Assembly (NCBI GenBank): GCA_013368315.1
Contig: JAACJM010000149.1
Location: 1-64,000 of the forward strand
Source of the DNA: Tetrapyrgos nigripes
Taxonomy: Eukaryota; Basidiomycota; Agaricomycetes; Agaricales; Campanellaceae
Length of the DNA: 64,000 nucleotides
Direction of reading: 5' to 3'
A model generated the notes under the pieces. That model searched no databases, was not told where the DNA came from, and saw only the letters and a list, made by a program, of their open reading frames with translations. This document shows, piece after piece, positions 1 to 10,936 of this stretch. The position numbers were made by a program, and so were the translations under genes. Each line of letters opens with the position of its first letter. The stretch's first letter is position 1.

Positions 1-21
1 CTCGTCCTAAAGAGGGGGTAA

Positions 22-538
22 TGTCATGAATCGTCTCCCGCCTATTCATTTCCTTTCTATTCTTTCCCTTTTACTACCTATTTCCCACTTTAACCCCATA
101 AATACTAACCATTTCTCATCATCGTCTATAGTTACCATCTCCATAGATCTATGACTCACACTCTTATCTCCTCCGATTCCTATCTCCATGGACATTCTCA
201 CTGTCAATCATCCGTTATGATCTAGTACCTTCATCTATCCATATCTAGCTCATTACTCTCTCGCCCTAGACATTTCCACATGAGATCGCCTATTATTACC
301 TACTCTTTCCCATCTGTTCATATTTTACTTATATACCTGTGATCCTTGTAACCTATTCCTTAGTTCGTTCACTTCGTCTCCGCTCCGTACTCTTACTACG
401 CAGTGTAGAGCCTAGTCAGCTTACTTTCTTTTCATCTCTCTAACTCTCTATCTCTCTTGATCAATCTATCATCTTGCTAACCGGCTTTCTCGTATTGTGT
501 GACTTGGGTGGTTATCGAGTGTACCGACAACCTTGACA
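22..538 (+). mobile_element. Probable LTR (3' or solo) of a Ty3/gypsy-type element
   Basis: A purine tract (AGAGGGGGTA) just upstream looks like a polypurine tract and is followed by TGTCATGA. The segment ends with CTTGACA, so the termini form a short TGTCA/TGACA inverted repeat as in LTRs. No internal domain lies inside the window, because the element would extend left of base 1. The 3' boundary is inferred only from the terminal pair; no target duplication can be checked. It could also be a solo LTR. Confidence 0.45.
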
Positions 539-1320
539 TGAAGGATAGTAAAGTCCAAGTGTACTTTGACCAGCATGTCACCAACTGTGTTTATGGTAAA
601 ACTCTTGAGATTAAACTAAAGGGTACCCATTTGTGAGTCATTCTAGTGGACGAGCTAGATGATTCATAGGTTCAATTGCATATATAGTGAGGTTGCCCTA
701 CTTTGATTAGAAGTGTGCAAAATGATGGGGTGCATGGCCAGGTGTTTACCTGCTGTATCAACAGTCATCAGGGTTTTGTACCTGCGATGGCCCCTGTGTA
801 CTCGAGATCCTCAAATTATAGCCACATCTAAATGCCTGATTATAATCAGGTGGCAGCATCTCACTTCCATCATATTCTGACTCATCCTCCATTATGTGCC
901 CTGCATCAACTTCCCTCCTGGGAGACCTGCCATGCTTAAGAGATCCTGACGCAGAAGACCTGCCAGAGTGGCGCACATTGCTGAGCCTGGTTTAATGATA
1001 TTGTAGACGCAGAAATGTCACTTGGTGAGGTGAGGTGAGGCCAGTACCAGTGACGACATGTGTAGAATCAGATTGTGTCAGCTGAGAGCTGCCAATAGTG
1101 AGGCTGTAAGGTGAAAACAGCATTGCAGTAGTGTTTGGAGGGAATACAGAGGCTTTGAAATCTCCATCAGGAAAAGCCCTATTTGTGAATTTATCCTGGT
1201 TTTGCTAGATTTCCGTTGATTTCCCAGAATAAGACAGGATTACAAGGTATTGGGACTGAACACTTTATAATAGGTATCAGAAGGTTTCAAGTTAGTCAGT
1301 AGTGGTAGGTATAGTTATGG
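539..1320. other. Intergenic stretch without recognisable gene
   Basis: Both strands contain only short open frames with no recognisable domain or convincing splice-joined exon chain. A short direct repeat (GGTGAGGTGAGG) is present near 1,025. I see nothing else. Confidence 0.5.
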
Positions 1321-1770
1321 CAGTAATAGAGAGGTTGAGCACAGCCATGAGAAGCCATATATGGCTGTTTTGTCATGTGCACCTGGTTGGCTGCCATGAG
1401 TTGCAATTTGGTTTCTTCATCACATCTACAGTACACACCTCAGTATATTAGGTTCATGCGAATGAAATAGACTGCTAGACTGCTTACACCAAGTTAGAAC
1501 ACTTGGAAGCAAGCCATCCCTCTAATTCCGAGCAATGGCGGCATGTCATTGTTGGCCACTCAGCTGAAAATGGGTGTTTAAGGACCCGGTGGCACTCTAC
1601 TTGCAGAATGGCTTCAGTAAGAGTCTGAAAGGTTGATATGATGATTTATGAGCTCTTCTTTCTCAGTAGATATGCAACCTTAGTACAATTTTCATGGCAG
1701 CCAACCAGGTGCACATGATAAAACAGCCATATATGGCTTCTCGTGGCTGTGGTCAACCTCTCTAATACTG
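1321..1770. mobile_element. Foldback MITE with ~79-bp terminal inverted repeats
   Basis: The left arm (1321-1399) begins CAGTAATAGAGAGGTTGA. The right arm (1692-1770) is its reverse complement with only a few mismatches, and includes the shared core AGCCATATATGGCTGTTTT. The interior of about 290 bp has no coding potential, so this is a short non-autonomous DNA element. A target-site duplication is not obvious, so the superfamily is undetermined. Confidence 0.8.
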
Positions 1771-1784
1771 TGCAACAAATCCAA

Positions 1785-2310
1785 ATTGGCTTTTTTTTTT
1801 TACAGGTTGACCCATTTTCAGCCATTTTTGCTGAGTTTCTTGCAGGTTGGACTGATTTCTCATGTTTCTGTCACAAGAAATGTGACAGAGTCACCAAAAT
1901 AGTGACCAGTGCCTTACCTCACACTATGGACACAAGTGTGAGCAAGTACACAATTGGTATATATAGCCAGAGCTATCATTGCTGGCCTTTTGGCAAAGTG
2001 GTTTACAAGTCTGTATGGGATCAACTTGTTACAGTTTCTGTCTTTTTTTTCCACAGGTTCTCCCTTGGAATCAGTGATGGGCTTTTTTTACACAGGCCCT
2101 GTACACTTGCTTGAAATTTCACAGGTCTGTCCATTATGATAGCTTTTTTTTTTTTTTTTGCAGTTGATTTCCTTTGGAGTGAATTTTTTTTGCAAGTTGT
2201 TCTACAACAATGATGGCGCATAAATATTTACAGGTTCAGAAGATAGACAGAATTTTCACAGGTTCTATCCAAGGTCAATATTTGGTGGCTTTTTTCATGC
2301 AGGTGGCACT
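1785..2310 (+). repeat. Degenerate array of T-tract plus (A)CAGGTT motifs
   Basis: About ten copies of a motif of the form C-T(6-17)-N(0-5)-CAG(G)TT occur at irregular 25-150 bp spacing. Clear ones lie near 1790, 1835, 2040, 2083, 2108, 2143, 2183, 2225, 2253 and 2289. Each resembles a fungal 3' splice site. ORFs crossing the region are low-complexity and unrecognised. It may be the subterminal repeat zone of a DNA transposon that starts next to the MITE. Confidence 0.5.
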
Positions 2311-2437
2311 GAATTCGGGCAGCTGTCACAGACCATTCTGTTGGCTCGATCAGAAGAACAACCAAATAGCCAAGCCAATACGCTTATACGTGATATCCCT
2401 ACCATTTTTCTTCCAACTCTATCCCGCAACTTCCTGC

Positions 2438-3745
2438 ACCCATAATACCATCATATATACATGCTTATCAATTGCCACATATGCTCCATGTCCCCATAAT
2501 CACCCGCCTTCACGTACACTACTCACCCTCTCAACCTTACTACTCTGGTTGAATAAATTTATTCATCCTCGCATTAATTGCGGTGTCCGAGGTCTCATTG
2601 ACTATAAAAGGACTTATCACCACGGTAAGGACTATCCAAGCTATCCGACTGATCCGGAGTGAGCGAGGCCTTCCGGCTTTCCATATATGATAGCAAAGAT
2701 ACGAAGTTTAGATGAGGGAAGCGCATTTTACCATGCCAGTAACAGCCTATAGCGGATCAGGCGCTAGCTCCGAGTATACCTCTTTCAGTAATCCCGCAAT
2801 CATGATTCTGCGGAGCTAGAACCATGTTTGCCCTGACCTACATGCTGACACAGAGGGAATTGTTTTAGAAATCAGGGGGAGTGGTCTGCGGTCAGGCCCG
2901 CAATCATGATTCTGCTGAGCTACAACATGCTGACACAAAGGGAATTGTTTTAGAAATCAGGGGGAGTGGTCTGCGGTCAGGAGAACCTCTATATACATGC
3001 TTATCAATTGTCACATATGCTCCATGTCTCCATGATCATCTGCCTTCATGTACACCACTCACCCTCTTGACCTTACGTCAGGAAACTGTCCAAAGAGGTT
3101 GTGCGCGGTTGTCGGCGGTTGTACAACCAAATACAACCCCGAAACTTCACAACCGTACAACATTCCCACAACCTAATATTTCGAGCAACATTACAAAAGC
3201 CCCTTCGTCAAAATTTCATATGTATTCGTTCTAGTTCAACAATATCTTTGGATTTCACTATCCTAATGTACAAATCTACTCTACAGGTGCGAGAGAACGA
3301 GACATACAGAGGTGCTAAAATTCGAGAAGTTCTGTCGGCAACCAAAAACCCCCCGGTAACCCGGCAGTCAAATTGGGCCATTTCCTGATGTATTATAACT
3401 CTGGTTGAATAAATTTATTCATCCTTGCATCAATTGCGAGGTCTCTTTGACTATAAAAGGACTTATCATCACGGTAAGGACTATCCGAGCTGATCCGGAG
3501 TGAGCAAGGCCTTCCATACACGATAGCAAAGATACAAAGTTTAGATAAGGGAAGCACATTGTACCATGCCAGTAACAACCTATAGCAGCTGACATGGATC
3601 AGGCACTAGCTCCGAGTATACCTCTTTCAGTAATCCCGCAATCATGATTCTGCTGAGCTAGAATCACGTTCGCCCTGACCTACATGCTGACGCAGAGCTA
3701 ATCGTTTTTAGAAATCAGGGGGAGTGGTCTGCAGTCAGGAGAACT
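2438..3745 (+). repeat. Two head-to-tail copies of an LTR-like unit
   Basis: A unit running from ATATACATGCTTATCAATTG through the TATA-box-like ACTATAAAAGGAC to a purine-rich CAGGGGGAGTGGTCTGC end occurs twice (about 2438-2986 and 2987-3745). The first copy carries an internal ~95-bp duplication at its 3' end. The second copy carries a 314-bp insertion (3077-3390). The TATA box and purine-rich terminus suggest LTR ancestry, but no coding domain or TG/CA termini could be fixed. Confidence 0.55.
3077..3390. mobile_element. Small TIR insertion nested in the second LTR-like unit
   Basis: This segment is absent from the first copy of the unit, which reads straight through from CCTTAC to ACTCTGGTTGAA at 2537-2552. 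It begins GTCAGGAAACTG and ends CCATTTCCTGATG, a short imperfect inverted repeat. No protein is recognisable. The exact boundaries are uncertain by a few bases because the flanks have diverged. Confidence 0.55.
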
Positions 3746-3943
3746 TGATCATCTCTCCATTGCATAGCTCATTGGAAAGGTTAAAAGGCGCCGAGTCCTT
3801 CATCGAGTCTTTAAGGTCGTACGTGAGTGCCCCACCTCCCTCCCAGTGGTCCAGACAAACTCTGATTCACTTACTGCTCGCCGTGAGTCCAATGTATGGA
3901 ATCTACTCAATCTTTTTACTCAAATATTTCCTGGGTACAGACC

Positions 3944-4156
3944 ATGAGAATCACTGGAATTTCTGTTCCCTCTGTCGCAGCCATCACTTTCATTACTATG
4001 ATGCTGATGCTCACCACCGACGTGAATGCTGCTGTGGCTCAGGTTGATCCTAGCGATGCCGCGTGCACTTTGGAGATTTGCGTCGGTTCACCAGCTGTTG
4101 CCACTCAGGCTCCAGCAGAAGGAGACACTGTAGATTGGTTTCCCCAAGGCTGGTAG
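3944..4156 (+). CDS. Possible small secreted protein (70 aa)
   Basis: The frame starting at the ATG at 3944 encodes 70 residues. It has a basic N-terminus (MRITG), a hydrophobic stretch (residues about 7-24) and a plausible signal-peptidase site after DVNA near residue 29. A short mature peptide with two cysteines follows, ending DWFPQGW. The layout resembles a small secreted fungal protein, but I do not recognise a family, and it lies directly downstream of the LTR-like repeat. An upstream in-frame ATG at 3896 would bury the signal sequence, so I prefer 3944. It could be a chance frame. Confidence 0.25.
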   Translation: MRITGISVPSVAAITFITMMLMLTTDVNAAVAQVDPSDAACTLEICVGSPAVATQAPAEGDTVDWFPQGW

Positions 4157-5273
4157 TAGCTTCTAGGTGAGCTTGGTATATTTCTCTTCGTACCGATGAA
4201 CTTTTCCTATACGGCGCTCACACTCGTCCACGAAGTGAACTTTCATTCCACTGCCGTTCTCCAGGGGTATACGAAGGCATGGTTGCCAAGTCAAGAAATT
4301 TCGAAGATAATCTAAATTGTGGGAAGGAATTATCACGACTATTTTTCTGTTCTGGGCCCTATGAGGCTGCTGTAGCATTATTGTACCTTTATGACTCTCT
4401 TTGCGAAATGGAAATGGTAGTCAGTAAATTTTTGGTTCAGTTCGTTGGAATTTTGGTCGCAAATCGGTTTACATTACGAGGCCCTTTTAATAACAAAGAG
4501 GTATTCGACGTCGAAGTTGGCAGCTGTTGTAGCTTGTCGTGGCCGAGAAATCGCAGTAGGGGAACAACTAACTTGAGACGCGTTTCGGGTAAATCCAATA
4601 AGCCTTCAGGCTGGGATTTAGGTTGTTGCACCTGTGATAAGGTAATAAAGAGAAAGGACCAATAAAGTGAACAAGATTGCTGATAGTAGCATATTAGCCT
4701 GCCAGTACAATGTGGGTGTCAAACTTCTTCGTAACAATGGCTTAATTCCACTTCATGTCTCGGCCTGGGGCAAAAAAATCCCTAATGATACAAGGGAGAG
4801 TGACGTGCCGTTGCGTTTAGTAATCAATACGAACTTGAAAAGGACGACTTAGGATGACTTGAGACGAGATAACTCTTCCAGGCTCTCAAATCATGAAGAA
4901 GTGTGGACCAATGCTTGCGTAGCAACGAGGCCCAAAAAGGAATGGGATATTGGCTTTGCTGATGACGCCAGTTGCCAGTCAATCAGAAGGTGGAACAATT
5001 ATGATAACATGAAGGGAATGTGGGCAACCGCTTGTGTGTGGCGACTAAGAGGCCCGGCATTTCTCGACACAATGTGATTGATGGTGGGACTTCCATAAAA
5101 TGGCCTCATAACATAAATTGCCTTTGAATCATTTGATGATCACAGCTTGCAATTCATGATGTGCTGTTGGATGTAACAGCAGTCTGAGATAAGCAGAATT
5201 CAGGCTAAAAATGCACAGCCATCTATCAGCACTATGATCTCCTTGTACATGGCATTCAATAGTGCTGTAACTG
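4157..5273. repeat. Fragments of the TTACGAGGCC hairpin-ended repeat family
   Basis: Heads of the form TGTGG(G)CCA...GTGTGGCAA...GAGGCC occur at about 4904-4935 and 5019-5052. A tail in reverse orientation (ATTACGAGGCCCTTTTAA) is at 4474-4491, and a decayed tail (AAAATGGCCTCATAACAT) at about 5097-5114. These match better-preserved members at 13.9, 25.4, 28.5 and 60.3 kb. Short open frames across the region have no recognisable domains. Confidence 0.5.
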
Positions 5274-7293
5274 CACCACAAAAATTGACAGAGCAAGATA
5301 TTGAAAACGGACCAATATACGTCGAAATATTGGCCGCTTTTAAAACAGGGCAATATCCTGTCAAAGTATCGTCAAAGGATTGGTAATATCTTGGCCCAGA
5401 TTGCAACGGTTTGCGAAGCGGGGTAATATTTTGCAATATTTTGGGTCATTCTGTGAAGTATTGCAGGCGGGGTTAAATTTTGGAGGGGTATTAGAGGGGT
5501 ATTGGGATGACTTTGGGAAAGTTTTGAGTCGTTTTTCAAGGTACTGAAAAAGGGTTGGTGTATTGCTGAAGTTTCGTTGATACATTCTCAATAGTATGAC
5601 CTGACTATATCTCTACTGGAAAAGGGCAACGTGCAGTTGAGCCTAGAAGTGAGAACCGTCAATGTGAATGATACATAATTACATTCAGTAATATTCATAA
5701 ATCACATTGCGTTGACACCCGGAGGCTGGCGCTGAGTCTTGAGAGCAAATCTGACTTACTACCACCGGCTCTTGGCAGACTTGGGTAGGACAAGTTCCTT
5801 CGAGGCCGGTGGTGAGTGGTCATAGCCTTGACTCTCAGATTACTTACTTTTTCGCCTGTACAAGCGAGCAGAGTGCAAGTTTTAAATTTTCAGGCTGTAT
5901 GCACTTGGTTTTCGCGACTTAGTTGCACTTTGTTTGGCATCAGCGTCTCCCTTCACCGTTTCAAACTCCGCTAAACCGCTCAAAACTGGGGCGACGCGTC
6001 AACGCGTCAACTTCTTTCTTCATCTTCATCTTCACCACTACCATCCCGCAAGTCCTCGCTCCCCTCCTTCTCCTGACCTGTCTCTCCAGTCTCTCCTCTC
6101 CTCGCCCACTCAATGGCGTGCGCCTATCTTCAGTCCGAACACGTAGTAGGCTTATGATGAGATTTCTGGCTCATCTTTATTGCCTTCATAGTCACCCTCC
6201 TCTCTGGATTCACCGCCTGCTATGGCAGAGGTCGCATAAGAGGGCCTGCCATCGATCTTGGGTCGATTTGAGGGATTCAGGGAAGCCGTCGTCGAGTTGG
6301 ACCGAGAGGACTGGCAGATCGCGTTGGTGAGTTTGCGTTCTTCATCCGCTACTTTCCCTTCGTTTTCAGCTCTCCGTCATCGCCTTTGGCGATGATCCTC
6401 CTCTGTCGTCTTCGTGTCGTTCCTGCTTTTTTTCACTTACGGGTCCTACAGCAACGAGCCACGGCGATCCTAGCTTCCTGCTTACGTGTGCTCGGTATGT
6501 CCTCCATTGCTCATCCAAAGCTCAGTCTACTCATTATTCCTGCCCTCTTCGTTGACAGTGTTGCCACTTCTTTTCAGCCCTATGCATTTTCTGACCGGAC
6601 CGTCAATGCCCAACGACTGGAATATCCCTCCTGAACATGCATATATGCGCAAAACACTGCTTTTTCAGTTGGTGGTGAGCCATTCTTTTGCTTCGCTCAG
6701 CGTCTCTTAATCTTGCAAGTTCCTCCTGTCATACCGACTGGTTTTCTGCTCTCCATCATGATTTCATGAGTGTTCCCTTTGATTCTTGTACAGTCAATCT
6801 GTCACACCCAAAACTATTACAGAGCATCACTCCTGTGAGTCATAATCTTATACAACGGTTTGTTTACTGTGGTCTGTGGTAGAGTTGGTAACTGTCGCTG
6901 TTCTCGGTAGCTACTGTACTGTATCTTAGTAACTGAATATATTTTGGTCATTTGGTCGTTTGGTATCTCTCTGGTTTATGAATAGTATTGATGAACTGCT
7001 TGGTATTTCATTCAATACTTCGCTCGTCTCACAAGATTTTGCTCACTTTGGACAACTTTGCTCGTCTCGCATTACTTTGCTCACTTTGTAATACTTCATC
7101 CATTTTGGAATGTTTCACTCACTTTGCAATACTTTTTCCGCTCGCGATATATTGCAAAGCGGCCTCGGTATATTCCTGATATACGCTCAAATATTGTCCG
7201 TCTCCCTATTATATTGTGGCGTTTTTCGGACAGACAAAATACTGAAAATCAGACGAGATCTCAGCGTATATTGCGCCGTCAATTTTTGTGGTG
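5274..7293. mobile_element. Two-kilobase TIR element with AATATTG-rich subterminal regions
   Basis: The left end CACCACAAAAATTGAC and right end GTCAATTTTTGTGGTG are perfect 16-bp inverted repeats. The adjacent ~300 bp on each side are inverted-related and rich in CAATATT/AATATTG and in CGCTTCG/CGAAGCG motifs, as seen in subterminal repeats of DNA transposons. The interior (about 5,900-6,900) contains short open frames, one with a proline/serine-rich N-terminus at 5934-6146 and a fragment ending before a GTGAGT donor near 6327. Neither gives a recognisable transposase. It is probably non-autonomous. Confidence 0.6.
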
Positions 7294-9290
7294 TGCCAGA
7301 TAGATAAGAAACTGACAAGACCATTGACAACTACTTGTTTGCAGCCTTCTATCTCTTCCACCAAGGTTCAGGAAATGTCGAGAATGCAATCCTCCTCCTT
7401 CCTTACAACTTCTGATATCTCTGTCATTCAAAATTTGATACGGGAGACAGAAGTTGAGGGGATATTCTTTGGTAAGTTCCCTCCCAAGTCCAAAACTCAA
7501 CTTTGAATTGTCACTATCCTTATCATTGTAACCTTGATGCGTAGGTATAGAGCTCTTGCTTACACTTCCACCATCTTGCTGCTATGCTGAGTCTGACCTT
7601 GAACAATAATCAAGTCAGTAAGAGATTCGACCAGCAACGATGCGAGCCTTTCTGGTGGCTGCATGTTCAATAATTCTTATATGCTCAGCTTTAGATGTGA
7701 AGTCATGATTAGGACGGAGATATTGAGGGTTCCAACAGCAAGGGTTAGCTTGAGTTGTCTTCCCTTTATTTCATCCTTCAGTCGAGCACCATTGTTCACA
7801 CAAATAGTATTTTTGGGAGATGTAATTGTGGTTTGGAGGGCATGAATCATTTTCCAAAGGGAGAATGTTCCTAGAGGAATTCTTTTCCGCATTGCTCAAT
7901 CTTTAGGTGGGGAGTCACTTTTCATAAATGAATTCTGTTGAGCTGATTTTTCTGAATTTAGGTTGCAGATATATATAACACATTTGCTGCAATCCGAGCT
8001 TTGCTTGGTGCAGACTTTGTATGTATCTTGGTTTACATGCTCCAAGAAATCTCAAGCAGTATCATGTATAGGAGAACAATGACTGTACCCAAGTGGTTCT
8101 TCTAGCATCATATCTACTCTTCTATTCATGTACAAACTTTGTTAGGTAGAAAACCTTCTACTAGTTATGTGGTTTCAGACCTTAGCCAGATTTTTCAACA
8201 GGTGCTACAGAAGATCCATTAGAGCTCACCTTGGGAATTTAAATAGAAGAAGCTAAGTGGCAAAGATATTGATCCTTCTGATTGAAACTTGTGTAATATA
8301 CTGCATTCTCTGGGTGGGTCATTATTTTTGCAATCTCAAATACATTCACAGCAAATTTAAACTCAGATTTTGAATGTACCAAGTATACTCGACCAAGAGT
8401 ATTTGAACTCTGTGAGAGAGTACCTGGGCTTATTGCTATCCCACTGCAATCATCCTCATTTCCCACCTCTACAAGTGTCAGAACCAAGCCGAAGATGTTT
8501 AGGCGAGGTGACAATGACACTAAAGAATTGAGTAGAATAAGGCACAGTCCATATGATAAGACCAGACTAGAGTAGAGATACAGGATGAGTATCCTACTCT
8601 ATATATACTACTTTACGAATAACATCCGTGTTCCTAGAGGAATTAATCGAGAAGATAAATGAAGGTCTTATGACGATGCGCTCACAATCTAAGGGGATCT
8701 GCAGACAACTATGGAGCAATAAATGACCCAGCTCGGAAGAAGTCGATCTCGCTAGGGGGAAGTGGGTAGCAGCAATTGGAGGTATAAAGAAGGATCAAGA
8801 ATCCTTCTAAGGGTTTTTGGAATGAGGAATGAGAGGTTCATGACAACAAGACAGGTCAAGACTCTATTCTGGAGAGTCTTTTGGAGTTAGCAGCTCCTGC
8901 TCCCTCAACCCATTCTAATCCATCAGCATCCTCATCAGCCCAGGGACATGACACCCAACATGAAGAGTTTGGAATCTGCAGAGTTTGATTACAAGTCACC
9001 ATTAGAGGCAAGTTCACTTACAATGATGTACCTAAATTTTCCATGGCAATATCTTCATCTGAGATAATGTCCCATAGCGAGGCTGTGCAGTAGCTGAAAC
9101 AGATCGGAATACCAAGGCCCTTGCTGAAAGTTCTGATATTGGTTACACTTGGGGGAAAGAGGCCGGCTATGCTGGCAAGACTGATTACCATCCTTTATAA
9201 CTTACACTTACTTTCAGTTGTACTCTCTGAATACTGTATAAAGGTCTGTAACACATAATTGGGCCCACAAACATCTAATTTTTGGGTGCT
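7294..9290. other. No recognisable gene
   Basis: Open frames here are below 100 codons, lack recognisable domains and do not assemble into an exon chain that I can support. The sequence is moderately AT-rich, with no clear repeat apart from its flanks. Confidence 0.5.
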
Positions 9291-10065
9291 GAATGAGCCC
9301 ACAACAAAAATACATTCATAGTAAACTCCCCTGCACTCACATACTTCTTTCTCCACCAAACTTGTATCTTCACATCCAGAGTACCTATCATTGCAAGGCT
9401 TCTCTCCCTATCATTCTGGCACTAAATGAGGCCAGAATGAGCCCACAACAAAAATACATCTGTCAGAAACCCCCTACACTCACATACCCTCCCCCTCACC
9501 CCCCCACAAACTCATATCTTCACATCCAGACCACCTATCATTGTGGGGTTTCTCTCCCTATTATTCTACAGTGAAATGAGGCCAGTATGAGCCCACAAAA
9601 AATATATCTGTTACAAACTCCCCTGCACTCACATACCTCCCCCTCACCCCCCCCCACAAACTCACATCTTCACATCCAGAGCACCTATCATTGTGGGGTT
9701 TCTCTCCCTATTATTCTGGAGTTAAATGAGGCCAGAATGAGCCCACAACAAAAATACACTCACATACCCTCCCCCTCACCCCTCTTAAATTCATATCTCC
9801 ACATCTAGAGTACACATCATTGTGGGGCTTCTCTCCGTGCTATTCTGGGGTTAAATGAGGCCAGAATGAGCCCACAACAAAAATATATCTGTTGTAAATT
9901 CTCCTACACTCACATACCCTCCCCCTCACCCCTCATAAATTCATATCTCCACATCCAGAGCACCTATCATTGTGGGGTTTCTCCCTCCTATTCTGGAGTT
10001 AAATGAGGCCAGGATGGGCCCAGAATAAAAATACATCCACAGTAAACTTCCTTGCACTCACACCA
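9291..10065 (+). repeat. Tandem repeat of ~147-bp unit, about five copies
   Basis: The unit carries GAGCCCACAACAAAAATACA, then CTCACATACC with C-rich runs, then CATATCTTCACATCCAGA, CTATCATTGTGG and AAATGAGGCCAGAATGAG. Copies start near 9295, 9440, 9590, 9740, 9868 and 10015 (the last partial). Spacing varies from about 130 to 150 bp because of indels in the C-rich block. The small frames running through it are repeat translations and not genes. Confidence 0.85.
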
Positions 10066-10289
10066 GAATTCCATGGAAAACCCAACTACATCCAACATCT
10101 CCTCCTCATCTCTACAGGCTATAAAACCTCCACAACAAGGCAGCCTATTATCTCAACCAAAATTAGAAGACTCTTGCAATAAGGATACATGTCTGAATCT
10201 TTCAAAGTAGTTTGGCATGAAATAACCACTCGTATAAATGGTAATGGTATTTTAAAATGTAAGGTATGGGGAACTAACCTTGCAAATGA

Positions 10290-10356
10290 CCTTGTGACGA
10301 AGTGGTTTACCGTGTGTGTGTTTTTTGATAATGAGAGGTCAAGAGTTCAATCCTGT
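10290..10356 (+). repeat. tRNA-like SINE core (pol III A and B boxes)
   Basis: TGACGAAGTGGTTTACC at about 10295 fits a tRNA A box, and GAGTTCAATCC at 10343-10353 fits a B box, with tRNA-like spacing. No full cloverleaf with a paired acceptor stem can be drawn. I read this as the promoter of a tRNA-derived SINE rather than a working tRNA gene. Confidence 0.45.
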
Positions 10357-10391
10357 TGTAAAGCATATTCTAGTGGAAGGTCACATGAATT

Positions 10392-10936
10392 CCCGCTACC
10401 ATATAGGTAGTGGGTTTTCCCAAATGCGGTCGATTTCACGCCAATGCTGCATGCATCACGTGCTGCTTTCCCTTTTTGCCGTGCATTGTCCCATGCTGAA
10501 CACCCAGCACTGCGGGCAGTGATGGGTATTTGCAACCCATTTTTGAGCAGGCTTAAATCTCAAGTTGTTCGCACAGTTTGTTCCCAGATAAAATTTGGCT
10601 TACTTGTTGTTGAAATGACAAAACTTGTAACATAAGTATTTTCTAGATTATGTTACGATCAAACATTATAATTGATTTGTGGGATAAAAACCTCCCAAAT
10701 AGGATGAGATTTGTGTGGCTTTGTAAAAATGTGTTCAAACAAGTGAAGTATCTGTGCCTGATTTGATGTGAAAATACTTGGAATTTTCTGATGCAGATTT
10801 GGCTCACATGCCCGCAAAGTATTCACCACGCTTTTTGCACTGTGACAGAAAGTTACATAAACAGTTTCTCTCACAAGATTAAGTTTCCTTACACTGTGGC
10901 TAATGAGGATTCACCAGCACTGATGGTAGCGGGCTT
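10392..10936. mobile_element. Repeat with CCCGCTACC hairpin end
   Basis: ATTCCCGCTACC followed by GGTAGTGGGT forms a hairpin at 10388-10414, and a GGTAGCGGG copy in the opposite sense occurs at about 10925. The first ~30 bp and the following CpG-richer segment resemble the sequence directly after the P450 gene at 50,577, so these are two members of one family. The ~540-bp span is my estimate from the two inverted CCCGCTACC motifs. Confidence 0.4.

Noticed and set aside
5019..5114. tRNA- or snRNA-like gene from the GTGGC hairpin
   Set aside because: The hairpin and flanks recur at many sites as ends of a repeat family and have no cloverleaf.
9293..9808. ORFs with repeated MSPQQKYI... segments as a repeat-containing protein
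   Set aside because: They are translations of a ~147-bp tandem repeat whose length is not constant, so the frame changes between copies.
10290..10356. Functional tRNA gene
   Set aside because: Only A- and B-box-like motifs are present; the acceptor and anticodon stems do not pair, so it is scored as a SINE core.
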